Source: Aquimarina macrocephali JAMB N27 (GTDB lineage: Bacteria; Bacteroidota; Bacteroidia; Flavobacteriales; Flavobacteriaceae). From it: a stretch of 64,000 bases of DNA. Location of the stretch: positions 35,839 to 99,838 of the forward strand of contig NZ_JACA01000045.1 of NCBI RefSeq assembly GCF_000520995.1, written 5' to 3'. Under the pieces are notes generated by a model. That model was not told the DNA's origin. It saw nothing but the letters and a program-made list of their open reading frames with translations, and did not search any database. Of this stretch, positions 1-7,166 are shown in pieces. Each line of letters opens with the position of its first letter. The stretch's first letter is position 1. The translations under genes and the position numbers were made by a program.

Positions 1-505
1 TGCTGTAAAAACACGTTTTCCTGCAAGTGAAGGGCTAGTGGCATTGCTCGAACCTTTTATCGATACCGTAGTTGTGTGTACAATGACTGCTTTGGTGTTA
101 ATTATAACCGGGCAGGTAGATACAAGTACCGAAATTGATTTTGAACAAGGTGTTCTCCTTACTGCTTCTGCATTAGAGAGTGGTGTTTCATGGTTTCCGT
201 ATCTCCTCACAATTGCAGTATTACTTTTTGCTTTCTCTTCTATGATTTCATGGTCATATTATGGATACCAGGCCTGGAGTTATCTTTTTGGAAGAAGCAA
301 ACGCACAGAATACTTGTATAAGTTTATTTTTTGCTGTTTTACAGTAATAGGCGCTGCAGCTACATTAAATGCAGTTACAGATTTTAGTGATGCAATGATT
401 TTTGCTATGATGGTACCTAATATGATAGGTTTATTTTTATTAAGCCCTAAAGTAAAAGATGAATTAATACGCTACAAAAAAAGTATTGCCGGAAGGATGA
501 AATAA
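1..505 (+). CDS. Alanine/sodium:cation symporter (AGCS family), C-terminal part
   Basis: The reading frame is open from base 2, so the gene starts left of the window. About 168 C-terminal residues are visible. They carry the AGCS-typical stretch EGLVALLEPFIDTVVVCTMT, then at least three further hydrophobic segments, including the SWSYYGYQAW motif typical of this family, and end in a short basic tail. AGCS proteins take up alanine or glycine with sodium or protons across the inner membrane. A GTG at base 38 lies inside the conserved region and is not a real start. The family is confident from the motifs; the exact substrate cannot be told. Confidence 0.9.
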   Translation, partial: AVKTRFPASEGLVALLEPFIDTVVVCTMTALVLIITGQVDTSTEIDFEQGVLLTASALESGVSWFPYLLTIAVLLFAFSSMISWSYYGYQAWSYLFGRSKRTEYLYKFIFCCFTVIGAAATLNAVTDFSDAMIFAMMVPNMIGLFLLSPKVKDELIRYKKSIAGRMK

Positions 506-546
506 TCAAAAAATATCATGAAATAAAAACCTATAAAAAGGACACT

Positions 547-930
547 TTATAAACTCATCATCCAGGAACGTTGCAGATGTTTAAATTTTCTAAGCTCTTT
601 ACGCAATAGAATTAAGAATTCTTTTCCGTTACTTTCCGATTGTTCGAGACGCTCACAATTTTTATAAAGCCTATTGGTGATGTGTATTAGAGAAGTAGCA
701 TGCCTTATACGCTCATCTTGAAAGACTTGGTTTTCGGCTTTAATTATTTTAGGAGCCAGCGCATCTGATTGTCTTATGATGTCACCCGTAAAATAAATAT
801 GAGGATTCTCACTCCCGTTATTTTGTAATGTAGCCAAGTCATGAACAAGATAATTTGAAATGCTTCTCGAGAGTGTAAATATCTCAAGAGCTTTCTTGTA
901 TAATCTTTTATTTCGGGGCTGTAATCTCAT
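547..930 (-). CDS. Hypothetical helical protein (127 aa)
   Basis: I do not recognise the family. The product is 127 residues, basic, without signal peptide or membrane segment, and reads as a mostly alpha-helical protein, possibly a small helical bundle, with many Lys/Arg and a Met-rich end. It converges with the symporter gene and diverges from the Lrp regulator. A perfect Bacteroidetes -7 box lies 16 bases before its ATG on the minus strand, which supports a real gene. It resembles the short conserved hypothetical proteins common in flavobacteria; no function is proposed. Confidence 0.65.
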   Translation of the reverse strand: MRLQPRNKRLYKKALEIFTLSRSISNYLVHDLATLQNNGSENPHIYFTGDIIRQSDALAPKIIKAENQVFQDERIRHATSLIHITNRLYKNCERLEQSESNGKEFLILLRKELRKFKHLQRSWMMSL

Positions 931-945
931 ATTAGTTTGTTACCT

Positions 946-953
946 CAAAAATA
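946..953 (-). promoter_or_regulatory. Bacteroidetes -7 box for the 127-aa gene
   Basis: On the minus strand the bases read TATTTTTG, a perfect TAnnTTTG match, 16 bases before the ATG of the 127-residue gene. No clear -33 TTG is seen at the right distance. Confidence 0.5.
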
Positions 954-1150
954 ATGTTATTTTCAATATTTTTTCTTTATTATTTAAAGTTAAATGATTA
1001 ATTTACATTAGTAATTAAGGACTTTTGTTCTTTTTTGCTTAAAAATGAAATTTTTGTAAATGGAATAATAATTAGAAGATATAGCTATATAAAATATAGA
1101 GTATAAAAGTATAGATAAGGATAGAAAAAAGACTCTTATGCAAATTCTAA

Positions 1151-1645
1151 ATGATCATTAAAAAAATGAAAAATACACCAATGAAAATAGATGCCATAAA
1201 CTGGGATATTCTAAAATGTTTGCAACAAAATGCAAGATTATCTAATACTGAGATAGGAAGAAAAGTAGGTTTAAGTTCTCCTGCAGTTGCAGAAAGGATA
1301 AAGAAGATGGAAGATTATGGAGTTTTAAAAGGATATATTGCCGATGTTTCATATACCAAAACGGGGTATCAATTAAAGGCAATAATCACGCTGCGAGCAT
1401 TTATGGGAAGATTAAAACCATTTTTGATAAAAGTATCAGAATTTAAGGAAGTTATGAATTGTTACCGAATCACAGGTAATGAAAATATAGTTATGGAAGT
1501 AGTATTAAGAGATCAGATACATTTGCAAGAATTTATAGATAGACTTATTACTTATGGAGAAGTTAAAACACATATTATACTTTCTAATCTTATTGAGAAT
1601 AATCCAATTACTGGTCATGCCGAATTTAGAGAATTAGATATCTAA
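1151..1645 (+). CDS. Lrp/AsnC family transcriptional regulator
   Basis: The 164-residue product has the Lrp/AsnC layout. An N-terminal winged helix-turn-helix (about residues 13-64, with LSNTEIGRKVGLSSPAVAERI as the HTH) is followed by a RAM/AsnC ligand-binding domain (about 80-155). Such proteins form octamers or dimers and respond to amino acids or other small effectors. In-frame ATGs also occur at 1166 and 1181; the last is closest to the usual family start (MKIDAINWDIL). It stands alone, followed by a structured RNA element with a terminator. Its targets are unknown. The symporter for alanine or glycine nearby is a possible target, but this is only a guess from proximity. Confidence 0.9.
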   Translation: MIIKKMKNTPMKIDAINWDILKCLQQNARLSNTEIGRKVGLSSPAVAERIKKMEDYGVLKGYIADVSYTKTGYQLKAIITLRAFMGRLKPFLIKVSEFKEVMNCYRITGNENIVMEVVLRDQIHLQEFIDRLITYGEVKTHIILSNLIENNPITGHAEFRELDI

Positions 1646-1692
1646 TTTATGGCATGAGATTTGATTATATCTATACAAAGAACAATCTTTAT

Positions 1693-1780
1693 CTTGTGTG
1701 AGGACATTAGTATGGGGAACTAAAGAGAGTACAGGGAAAAGATGAAAAACGTCTGAAAGCATTCAGACGTTTTTTTATTG
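1693..1780 (+). ncRNA. Unexplained structured RNA motif, copy A
   Basis: This stretch shares two exact blocks with a second site at 4265-4370: GTGTGAGGACATTAGT and CTAAAGAGAGTAC. TTAG of the first block can pair with CTAA of the second across a short variable loop. That places conserved GAGGACA and AGAGAGTAC on the two sides of what looks like an internal loop or ligand-binding core. A strong terminator hairpin follows about 17 bases later. It does not precede a gene closely, so it could be a small RNA or a 3' UTR element rather than a cis riboswitch. The Flavobacteria-specific Flavo-1 RNA motif is the first known family to test; I cannot confirm the match by eye. Confidence 0.5.
1748..1777 (+). 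terminator. Rho-independent terminator of RNA motif copy A
   Basis: AACGTCTGAA and TTCAGACGTT form a perfect 10-bp stem with a 4-base loop (AGCA), followed by a run of T. Confidence 0.85.
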
Positions 1781-1877
1781 CTCTTATCCAGATTTCATTA
1801 AATTTATAGAATAATTATGCATCTTTTTGTGCTCGTTTTAGTCCTATAGATATATAATTATATTAAATCATAGCATT

Positions 1878-1979
1878 ATGAAAAATAAAGAATGTACCTG
1901 CACGTGTTCAAGTTGCGCAGAAGGACAATGTTCTAACTGCTCCAGCATAGGATGCGAATGCACTGGATGTAGCTGTTAA
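1878..1979 (+). CDS. Metallothionein-like cysteine-rich peptide (33 aa)
   Basis: A short frame from ATG to TAA codes for 33 residues, 10 of them Cys (positions 6, 8, 10, 13, 18, 21, 26, 28, 31, 33), mostly as CxC and CxxC pairs, with Ser, Gly and Thr between and a Lys-rich start. This composition is that of a metal-binding, metallothionein-like peptide. It is an inference from composition, not from a recognised family. It lies 56 bases upstream of sigZ on the same strand, with a hairpin between the two. SigZ itself ends in four Cys, so a shared link to metals or thiols is plausible. It is too short for most gene finders. Confidence 0.6.
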   Translation: MKNKECTCTCSSCAEGQCSNCSSIGCECTGCSC

Positions 1980-1988
1980 CAATAACTT

Positions 1989-2017
1989 CCCTATTTCTAT
2001 TAAAAATAAAAATAGGG
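1989..2017 (+). promoter_or_regulatory. Hairpin between cysteine-rich peptide gene and sigZ
   Basis: CCCTATTTCTATT and AATAAAAATAGGG form a 13-bp stem with one mismatch and a 3-base loop. It sits between the stop of the peptide gene and the ATG of sigZ, and only a weak T-rich stretch follows. It may act as a partial terminator, attenuator or mRNA stabiliser that sets the ratio of peptide to sigma factor. Confidence 0.45.
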
Positions 2018-2035
2018 ATATTTCTGTTTTGATTT

Positions 2036-2572
2036 ATGGAAACTTCGAATCTTTGGAAAGCCTATCATAAAGACATTAGATTGTTTATAAAAAGTAAAGT
2101 GAAAAATGATCAAATTGTTGATGATTTAATACAAGAGACTTTTATAAAGGTACATGGTAATAAAAATAAACTTAGAGATCATTCTAAAATCAAATCCTGG
2201 CTATTTACAATTGCAAGAAATATAGTATATGATTATTTTAAAGAAAATAAACAAACTACAGATTTTATAAATGAACAAATATGTGAAGAGACCTATGCTG
2301 ATCATTCTGAAAAAGATTGTCTCCCAGAATTAATAAATAGATTGCCAGAAAAATATCGAAACCCATTACTTCTTTCTGATGTGAAAGGTCTTAAGCAAAA
2401 ACAAATTGCAGAACAATTAGAAATACCTTTGTCTACTGTTAAATCACAAATACAACGTGCCCGAAAAATGATCATACAAGGATATATGGATTGCTGTGAC
2501 TATAAACTTAATGATAAAGGAAAATTAGTAGGAGAGACTAAAGGGAAGGAAAATTGTAAAATATGTAGATAA
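2036..2572 (+). CDS. sigZ: RNA polymerase sigma factor SigZ (ECF type)
   Basis: The 178-residue protein has sigma-70 region 2 (about residues 6-72, with the DLIQETFIKVHGNK core) and region 4 (about 95-145, LPEKYRNPLLLSDVKGLKQK followed by an HTH). The C-terminal tail carries Cys153, Cys154, Cys174 and Cys177, a CC...CxxC set seen in the SigZ clade of ECF sigma factors, here possibly a metal or redox sensor. No anti-sigma gene follows. Upstream is the 33-residue cysteine-rich peptide, which makes metal or thiol stress an attractive but unproven signal. Confidence 0.85.
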   Translation: METSNLWKAYHKDIRLFIKSKVKNDQIVDDLIQETFIKVHGNKNKLRDHSKIKSWLFTIARNIVYDYFKENKQTTDFINEQICEETYADHSEKDCLPELINRLPEKYRNPLLLSDVKGLKQKQIAEQLEIPLSTVKSQIQRARKMIIQGYMDCCDYKLNDKGKLVGETKGKENCKICR

Positions 2573-2647
2573 AAAGATATTAAAATACTGCTAAAAGCTA
2601 TTAAGTGGTATTTTTTTTGTGTTATTTAGTTATAAAATCATTGTATT

Positions 2648-4069
2648 GTGTCAATATTATTTCTTAAAAAACATCTCTTTTTTGTTATACTTTGCATAAG
2701 CTTCATAAACTATGGGCAAAATACACTTACACTCAAAAAGGGCGTTGTTGTAGATTCTTTGATTATTCCTTCTACAGGTAATCATTTTAGTATTTATTTA
2801 CCCAAATTTTTTGATTTAGATAAAAGTTGGCCCTTACTCTTGGGGTTTGATAGTTCGGGAAATACAGGGAAAACTGCGCAATTATATAGGGAAGCAGCTG
2901 AAGAGCAAGGATATATTGTAGCTATTAGTAATTTTCAGGAAGATCAAGAAGCGCAAAAAAGGGTAGAGTATGTATCTGATTTTATGAGCTATATTTTTTC
3001 TCTTTTTCAGATTCAAAAAGGAAGAGTCTACATTGCGGGGATACAGGAAGATGCAAAACAGGCAAGTTTACTAGCTGCTTTATATCCTAATGAAGTGTTT
3101 GGGGTAATTGCAATAGAAGATACTTACTTCTATGATTCGAGAATAAGAATTAAAAAAAACTTCTCTTATCGAGGTATTGTAAGTATCGACAATTATAGGT
3201 ACCAGGATTTTTTCAATATTAAAAAATACTTAAAAAGCAGAGCAGTTCCGGCTGATGTCTATGTATGTGAGAAAGATTCTGGATTACTACTCAATAAACA
3301 TATTAAAAAAACACTATCTGATTTTACATTGCACGCAATGAATAAAGGAAGGATGCCAATAGATTCTATTTGGGTTCGAGGTTTATTTCAGAAAGAAATG
3401 AAACAAGTAGAATCTTATCAGGATAAAGGTAGATTCTTAAATGCTTTTAATGAAGTAAAACGTATACGGCTCAAATATGGCGTTTTTTTTAATACTAATT
3501 ATCTAAAAGAAAAACAGAAAGAAATTAAAAAAACTAAAGCGTATAAACAACAGAAACGACTAGAGACAAAATACCTGAACATGGAAAGTTTTCTTAGAGA
3601 AGCATATTTACTTTCTATGGAGGAAGATATAGGAGTAAAAGAGTTCGAAAACCTGGGGTGGTGGAAATATCAAATGTCAGAATTAGATACCTTGATTTTA
3701 GGGAAAGAAAAACATGCCCGTCATATGGGATATAGAATGAAAGGTTATGTGAGATATCTGGTTGATAGTTATAAAAATGAACTTCCTGAAAAAGAAGAAA
3801 ACCTGGAAGAAAATTTATTCCTTAATATATTGAGTACCATAGTAGATAAAAATGATTTTGAATCTTATCGAAAAATAATTTCATTGAGTGCCCAGGATCA
3901 GGATAATGAAACAGCTTTGTTTTATTTAGAGCAAATGCTGAAGAATGGTTATAAAGATCTAAATGCATTGTATACTATAGAAGGTACATTAGCCTTGAGA
4001 CTATCTAAAAAGTATAATGAATTAGTGAAAAAATATCTCGGAAATTCTAAATACTTCTTTTCAAAATAA
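2648..4069 (+). CDS. Secreted alpha/beta-hydrolase-like protein, nucleophile missing
   Basis: The 473-residue product starts at GTG with a signal peptide (to about residue 23, ending ...INYGQN). Next comes a fold like secreted esterases/feruloyl esterases: strand PLLLGFDSSGNTG, then VAISNF, then RVYIAGIQEDAKQA where an active hydrolase has the GxSxG elbow. Here the Ser is absent (AGIQEDA), so it is probably not a classical serine hydrolase. Residues from about 260 on are helical, Lys/Glu-rich and of unknown function. It stands between sigZ and RNA motif copy B. It may be an inactive binding protein; family assignment is by fold pattern only. Confidence 0.7.
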   Translation: MSILFLKKHLFFVILCISFINYGQNTLTLKKGVVVDSLIIPSTGNHFSIYLPKFFDLDKSWPLLLGFDSSGNTGKTAQLYREAAEEQGYIVAISNFQEDQEAQKRVEYVSDFMSYIFSLFQIQKGRVYIAGIQEDAKQASLLAALYPNEVFGVIAIEDTYFYDSRIRIKKNFSYRGIVSIDNYRYQDFFNIKKYLKSRAVPADVYVCEKDSGLLLNKHIKKTLSDFTLHAMNKGRMPIDSIWVRGLFQKEMKQVESYQDKGRFLNAFNEVKRIRLKYGVFFNTNYLKEKQKEIKKTKAYKQQKRLETKYLNMESFLREAYLLSMEEDIGVKEFENLGWWKYQMSELDTLILGKEKHARHMGYRMKGYVRYLVDSYKNELPEKEENLEENLFLNILSTIVDKNDFESYRKIISLSAQDQDNETALFYLEQMLKNGYKDLNALYTIEGTLALRLSKKYNELVKKYLGNSKYFFSK

Positions 4070-4264
4070 ATTGAAATCATAAAATTTTGTGTATTTCATC
4101 GAATTTATGTGTTTTTTGTCGTCATTTTTTTGGTTTGTATGATTTTTTTACATTATATTTACAATAGTAAAAAATACTTGATGTGTCATCCAGAATTAAC
4201 ATTTTAAACTGTATGACGATATGGATTTAAAATATTAGTTTGGAATACATCAGGGATAAATTAA

Positions 4265-4370
4265 GTGTGAGGACATTAGTCTAAAGACCCCGAATCTTGA
4301 AGCTAAAGAGAGTACGTAATTTTCCCTAAATACTGAAAGCGATCTGAATAAGATCGCTTTTATTATTTTT
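4265..4370 (+). ncRNA. Unexplained structured RNA motif, copy B
   Basis: Second copy of the motif at 1693-1780, with identical GTGTGAGGACATTAGT and CTAAAGAGAGTAC blocks. Here the apical part is longer: AAGA and TCTT can extend a stem around CCCCGAA. The tail between core and terminator differs from copy A, so conservation is limited to the core, as expected of a functional RNA and not of a recent DNA duplication. It lies in the 299-base gap after the hydrolase-like gene, converging on the DJ-1 gene, and has its own terminator. A TTTG at 4239 and TAAATTAA at 4257 could be a weak promoter just before the conserved core. Confidence 0.5.
4336..4370 (+). terminator. Terminator of RNA motif copy B
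   Basis: AAAGCGATCT and AGATCGCTTT form a perfect 10-bp stem around a 5-base loop, followed by a T-rich tail. It could also stop transcripts of the converging DJ-1 gene. Confidence 0.8.
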
Positions 4371-5130
4371 ATTTATTAACTACAAGATGAGGTACATTTT
4401 CCAGGTTCCAGTCAATCACTAATCCTCCTGCAAGTGATCTTGCAATTTCTGCACCATATAGATATTCACATAAGTATAATGCGGCTTCAAAACTTTTGGC
4501 ACCTCCGGCAGAAGTTATATACTTTTTGTCATGTACAAACAACACTTCTTTTCTGATATCCAAGTTAGGGAATGTACTGCGCATTTGATCTATATCACTT
4601 GGGAAAGTAGTAGACACCACATCATCAAGAACTCCAGCTTTAGCGAGAACAAATGCTCCGTCACAGTGCGAAGTCATAAATGAGGCAGTTTTATCTACTT
4701 GTTTTATAAAATCAATCATTACTTTATCATCTAAATCGGTATCTAAATGGTGCTCGGCACTGGGGACTACTAAAATATCTATTTTAGGTAAAGAATCTTT
4801 TACATAATTATAATCAGGTATAATTTTTAGACCTTCAAATGTTATTATATGGTGATCTGTATTTGCAACAGTAAAAACATTCATTTGTTTTATGTTCTTA
4901 CGATATTGGGTATGTTGAAAAATATCAAAAGGTGCAGTAAATTCAGTATTATAGGTTCCATCCATAATGAGGAAAGCAACATTATATCGGTTAGGCTCTA
5001 ATTTAGGAAAGCTCTTTTTCTTTTCTACTGTTTCTATTTTTGTTTCTACAGTGCTAGATTGCTTCTCCTGTTGTACTTGAGTACAACCATAAATTAATAT
5101 AATACAAAAGGTGAAAAAGAAATTTTTCAT
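4369..5130 (-). CDS. DJ-1/PfpI family lipoprotein
   Basis: A 253-residue protein with a lipoprotein signal (Cys16 in LIYGC), a Lys/Glu-rich linker to about residue 48 and then a DJ-1/PfpI (GATase1-like) domain. The nucleophile elbow TSHCDGAF gives Cys156; Glu63 (NTEFTAPFDIF) is the likely partner acid. The TSAGGAKSFEAALYL segment resembles the GATase1-like domain usually found at the N-terminus of AraC-type regulators, but no HTH is present. It would be anchored in the outer or inner membrane, facing the periplasm. It lies 24 bases after the MFS exporter gene and is likely co-transcribed with it. Possible roles are glyoxalase/hydratase or isonitrile hydratase-like activity; the substrate is unknown. 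Confidence 0.85.
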   Translation of the reverse strand: MKNFFFTFCIILIYGCTQVQQEKQSSTVETKIETVEKKKSFPKLEPNRYNVAFLIMDGTYNTEFTAPFDIFQHTQYRKNIKQMNVFTVANTDHHIITFEGLKIIPDYNYVKDSLPKIDILVVPSAEHHLDTDLDDKVMIDFIKQVDKTASFMTSHCDGAFVLAKAGVLDDVVSTTFPSDIDQMRSTFPNLDIRKEVLFVHDKKYITSAGGAKSFEAALYLCEYLYGAEIARSLAGGLVIDWNLENVPHLVVNK

Positions 5131-5154
5131 TGCTATGAGTTTTATAAATGATGG

Positions 5155-6369
5155 TTAGCCAGATACTTTTTCCTGGCTAAGTTTTCGTTTTACGATATAT
5201 AATAAAAATGTTCCTAAGGCAGCAATCAGTGTCATAAAAATCCAGGTATTTTCATACCCAAAATTATTTATGAATTGCATTCCAGAGTTATGGCCAAAGA
5301 TATGAGCAAGAGAAAAAGACATACTATACAGTGCCATATAGGCTCCTTGTCTTCCCTTTTTTGATCTATCTAAAGCAAAAGCATTTCCAAAGGGAAATGC
5401 GACCATCTCTCCAAGTGTGGCGATAATCATTCCGATAACCAAAACTCCTGCCCAGGGAGTAACCAATAGTAGTAGAAAACTTATACCTGTTAGAACAAAA
5501 CCTCCAATAACATTGCCTATTCTAGATAGTTTGGTTTTTTCTAGGTATGCTATGAGTGGCATTTCTAAGAAAAATATTAAAGCACCATTTAGCGCAAGTA
5601 ATAATCCGATTTTCTGTTCTGATAATTGGTGAATTTCTTTATAATACAACGGGATTGTAGAAAAGTACTGAACAAATATAAAACCAAATAAAGCTAATGC
5701 AATTAGAAACAAGACATAAGTACCGTCACTATGAGCATTTACTGGGTTTTCGACAACAACTTCTTTGTCTAATACTTTTGCTTTTTTAGGGTGAAGGGTT
5801 TGTATCATCACTAATCCAGCTATAATACAAGTAATCCCGTCTATCCAAAATAAGCCGTAATAGCCTATAGATGCTATAATTAATCCACCGACTGCAGGGC
5901 CAGCAGAAAATCCTAGATTGATAGCAAGTCGAATAAAAGTTAATGATCTGGTTTTATTCTCTGGTTTGCTATAGGCGCTTAATGCCACAAAAAAAGCAGG
6001 CCTTGCCATATCTGCAATTGCAATTAGAATAAAGAAACCGGCACAAATACTCCAAAAACTAGTAAAATATTGAATAGTTATAAATGAAACACCTGTTAAT
6101 AACAAAGAAATAAGTATGACTTTATAGTAGCCAATTTGATCACATAATTTGCCTCCTAACCAAGCACCTAAAAAAGAACCTAATCCATAACTGGTCATAA
6201 TCCATCCTACTTGTTGTAGCGAAAAATCCAGGTCATCAGTTAAGTATAGAGATAAAAAGGGGATTACCATTGCCCCGGCTCTATTGATTAGCGTGATCAA
6301 AGCTAACCACCATACCTCTTTTGATAATCCAGAAAAAGAGTTGAAATAATGAAGGAAAAGTTTTAGCAA
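5155..6369 (-). CDS. MFS transporter (drug/metabolite exporter type)
   Basis: A 404-residue integral membrane protein with about 12 hydrophobic segments. The MFS loop 2-3 signature is present (SFLGAWLGGKLCDQIGYYKV), and a second half follows after a short cytoplasmic loop at about residues 195-215. It resembles the MdtH/YjiJ-like multidrug or metabolite exporters. It is the first gene of a probable two-gene operon with the DJ-1 lipoprotein downstream, suggesting that the two handle the same compound. The substrate cannot be told from sequence. Confidence 0.9.
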   Translation of the reverse strand: MLKLFLHYFNSFSGLSKEVWWLALITLINRAGAMVIPFLSLYLTDDLDFSLQQVGWIMTSYGLGSFLGAWLGGKLCDQIGYYKVILISLLLTGVSFITIQYFTSFWSICAGFFILIAIADMARPAFFVALSAYSKPENKTRSLTFIRLAINLGFSAGPAVGGLIIASIGYYGLFWIDGITCIIAGLVMIQTLHPKKAKVLDKEVVVENPVNAHSDGTYVLFLIALALFGFIFVQYFSTIPLYYKEIHQLSEQKIGLLLALNGALIFFLEMPLIAYLEKTKLSRIGNVIGGFVLTGISFLLLLVTPWAGVLVIGMIIATLGEMVAFPFGNAFALDRSKKGRQGAYMALYSMSFSLAHIFGHNSGMQFINNFGYENTWIFMTLIAALGTFLLYIVKRKLSQEKVSG

Positions 6370-6477
6370 TGTACTTGTGATTTGTATTAGACTTCCAATT
6401 AATAGATAAAAGTAGTTTTTTATCTATTATTTAAGCATAATTTTATTGAAATTAATTAGTTAACTAATTGTAAATTG

Positions 6478-6485
6478 TACTTTTG
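6478..6485 (+). promoter_or_regulatory. -7 box TACTTTTG for the DUF1684 gene
   Basis: A perfect TAnnTTTG, 17 bases before the GTG start. It supports the GTG at 6503 as the true start with a very short leader. Confidence 0.6.
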
Positions 6486-6502
6486 CAAAAAATAAAGGGG
6501 AA

Positions 6503-7117
6503 GTGTTCAGAATATCAATTTTATTTGTGTTTTTTATTGGGAATATAATTGCTCAGGATTCTATAGCGATAAAAAAAGTATTATCTTTTCAGGAAGAGCT
6601 TAATAAAGATTTTTCTTCTGAAGAAACGTCACCTTTAATTCCAAAAGATTTAGAACGTTTTAAAACACTCGATTTTTTTGAAATTGATACTTCTTTTTGT
6701 ATTCGTGCAAAATTTGTTCGTACACCATATGAGACGCCTTTTGTTATGAAAACCACAACGGGTAGAGAGCCATTATATGTTAAATATGGAGAAGCCCATT
6801 TTATATTTCGGCAAAAGTCTTATGTATTACAGATATATCAAAATCAAGGATTAAAGACTCAACCAGAGTTTGAAAATTATTTATTTCTTCCTTTTACAGA
6901 TTTAACTAATGGAGAATTAAGTTATGCAGGAGGACGTTTTATAGATCTCAAAATTCCTGAAGGAGACTATATTGTTATTGATTTTAATACTTCTTATAAT
7001 CCGTATTGTGCTTATAACGATAGATATTCTTGCCCAATACCTCCAGAAGAAAACCATCTGGATATAAAGATTCCTGTGGGCGTTAAGGTATATAAAAAGT
7101 ATCCAGAGAATGAATAA
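6503..7117 (+). CDS. DUF1684 domain-containing secreted protein
   Basis: A 204-residue protein with a signal peptide (about residues 1-17, ending at AQD). It has the DUF1684 hallmarks: a beta-rich core with PLYVKYGEAHF, the YLFLPFTDLTNG segment, and the near-invariant NPYCAYNDRYSCPIPPEENH block close to the C-terminus. The function of DUF1684 is unknown. The start is GTG; no upstream in-frame ATG exists and the promoter box lies just before it. Its last ~24 bases and its terminator occur a second time at 8379-8434 as part of the neighbouring tandem duplication. Confidence 0.88.
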   Translation: MFRISILFVFFIGNIIAQDSIAIKKVLSFQEELNKDFSSEETSPLIPKDLERFKTLDFFEIDTSFCIRAKFVRTPYETPFVMKTTTGREPLYVKYGEAHFIFRQKSYVLQIYQNQGLKTQPEFENYLFLPFTDLTNGELSYAGGRFIDLKIPEGDYIVIDFNTSYNPYCAYNDRYSCPIPPEENHLDIKIPVGVKVYKKYPENE

Positions 7118-7118
7118 A

Positions 7119-7149
7119 AAAAGCGCTCTGATAATTCAGAACGCTTTTA
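7119..7149. terminator. Bidirectional terminator between DUF1684 and broken porin
   Basis: AAAAGCGCTCTGA pairs with TCAGAACGCTTTT with one internal mismatch, with A and T runs on both sides. It serves the two converging genes. Confidence 0.75.
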
Positions 7150-7166
7150 CTTTATAAAAAGATATA

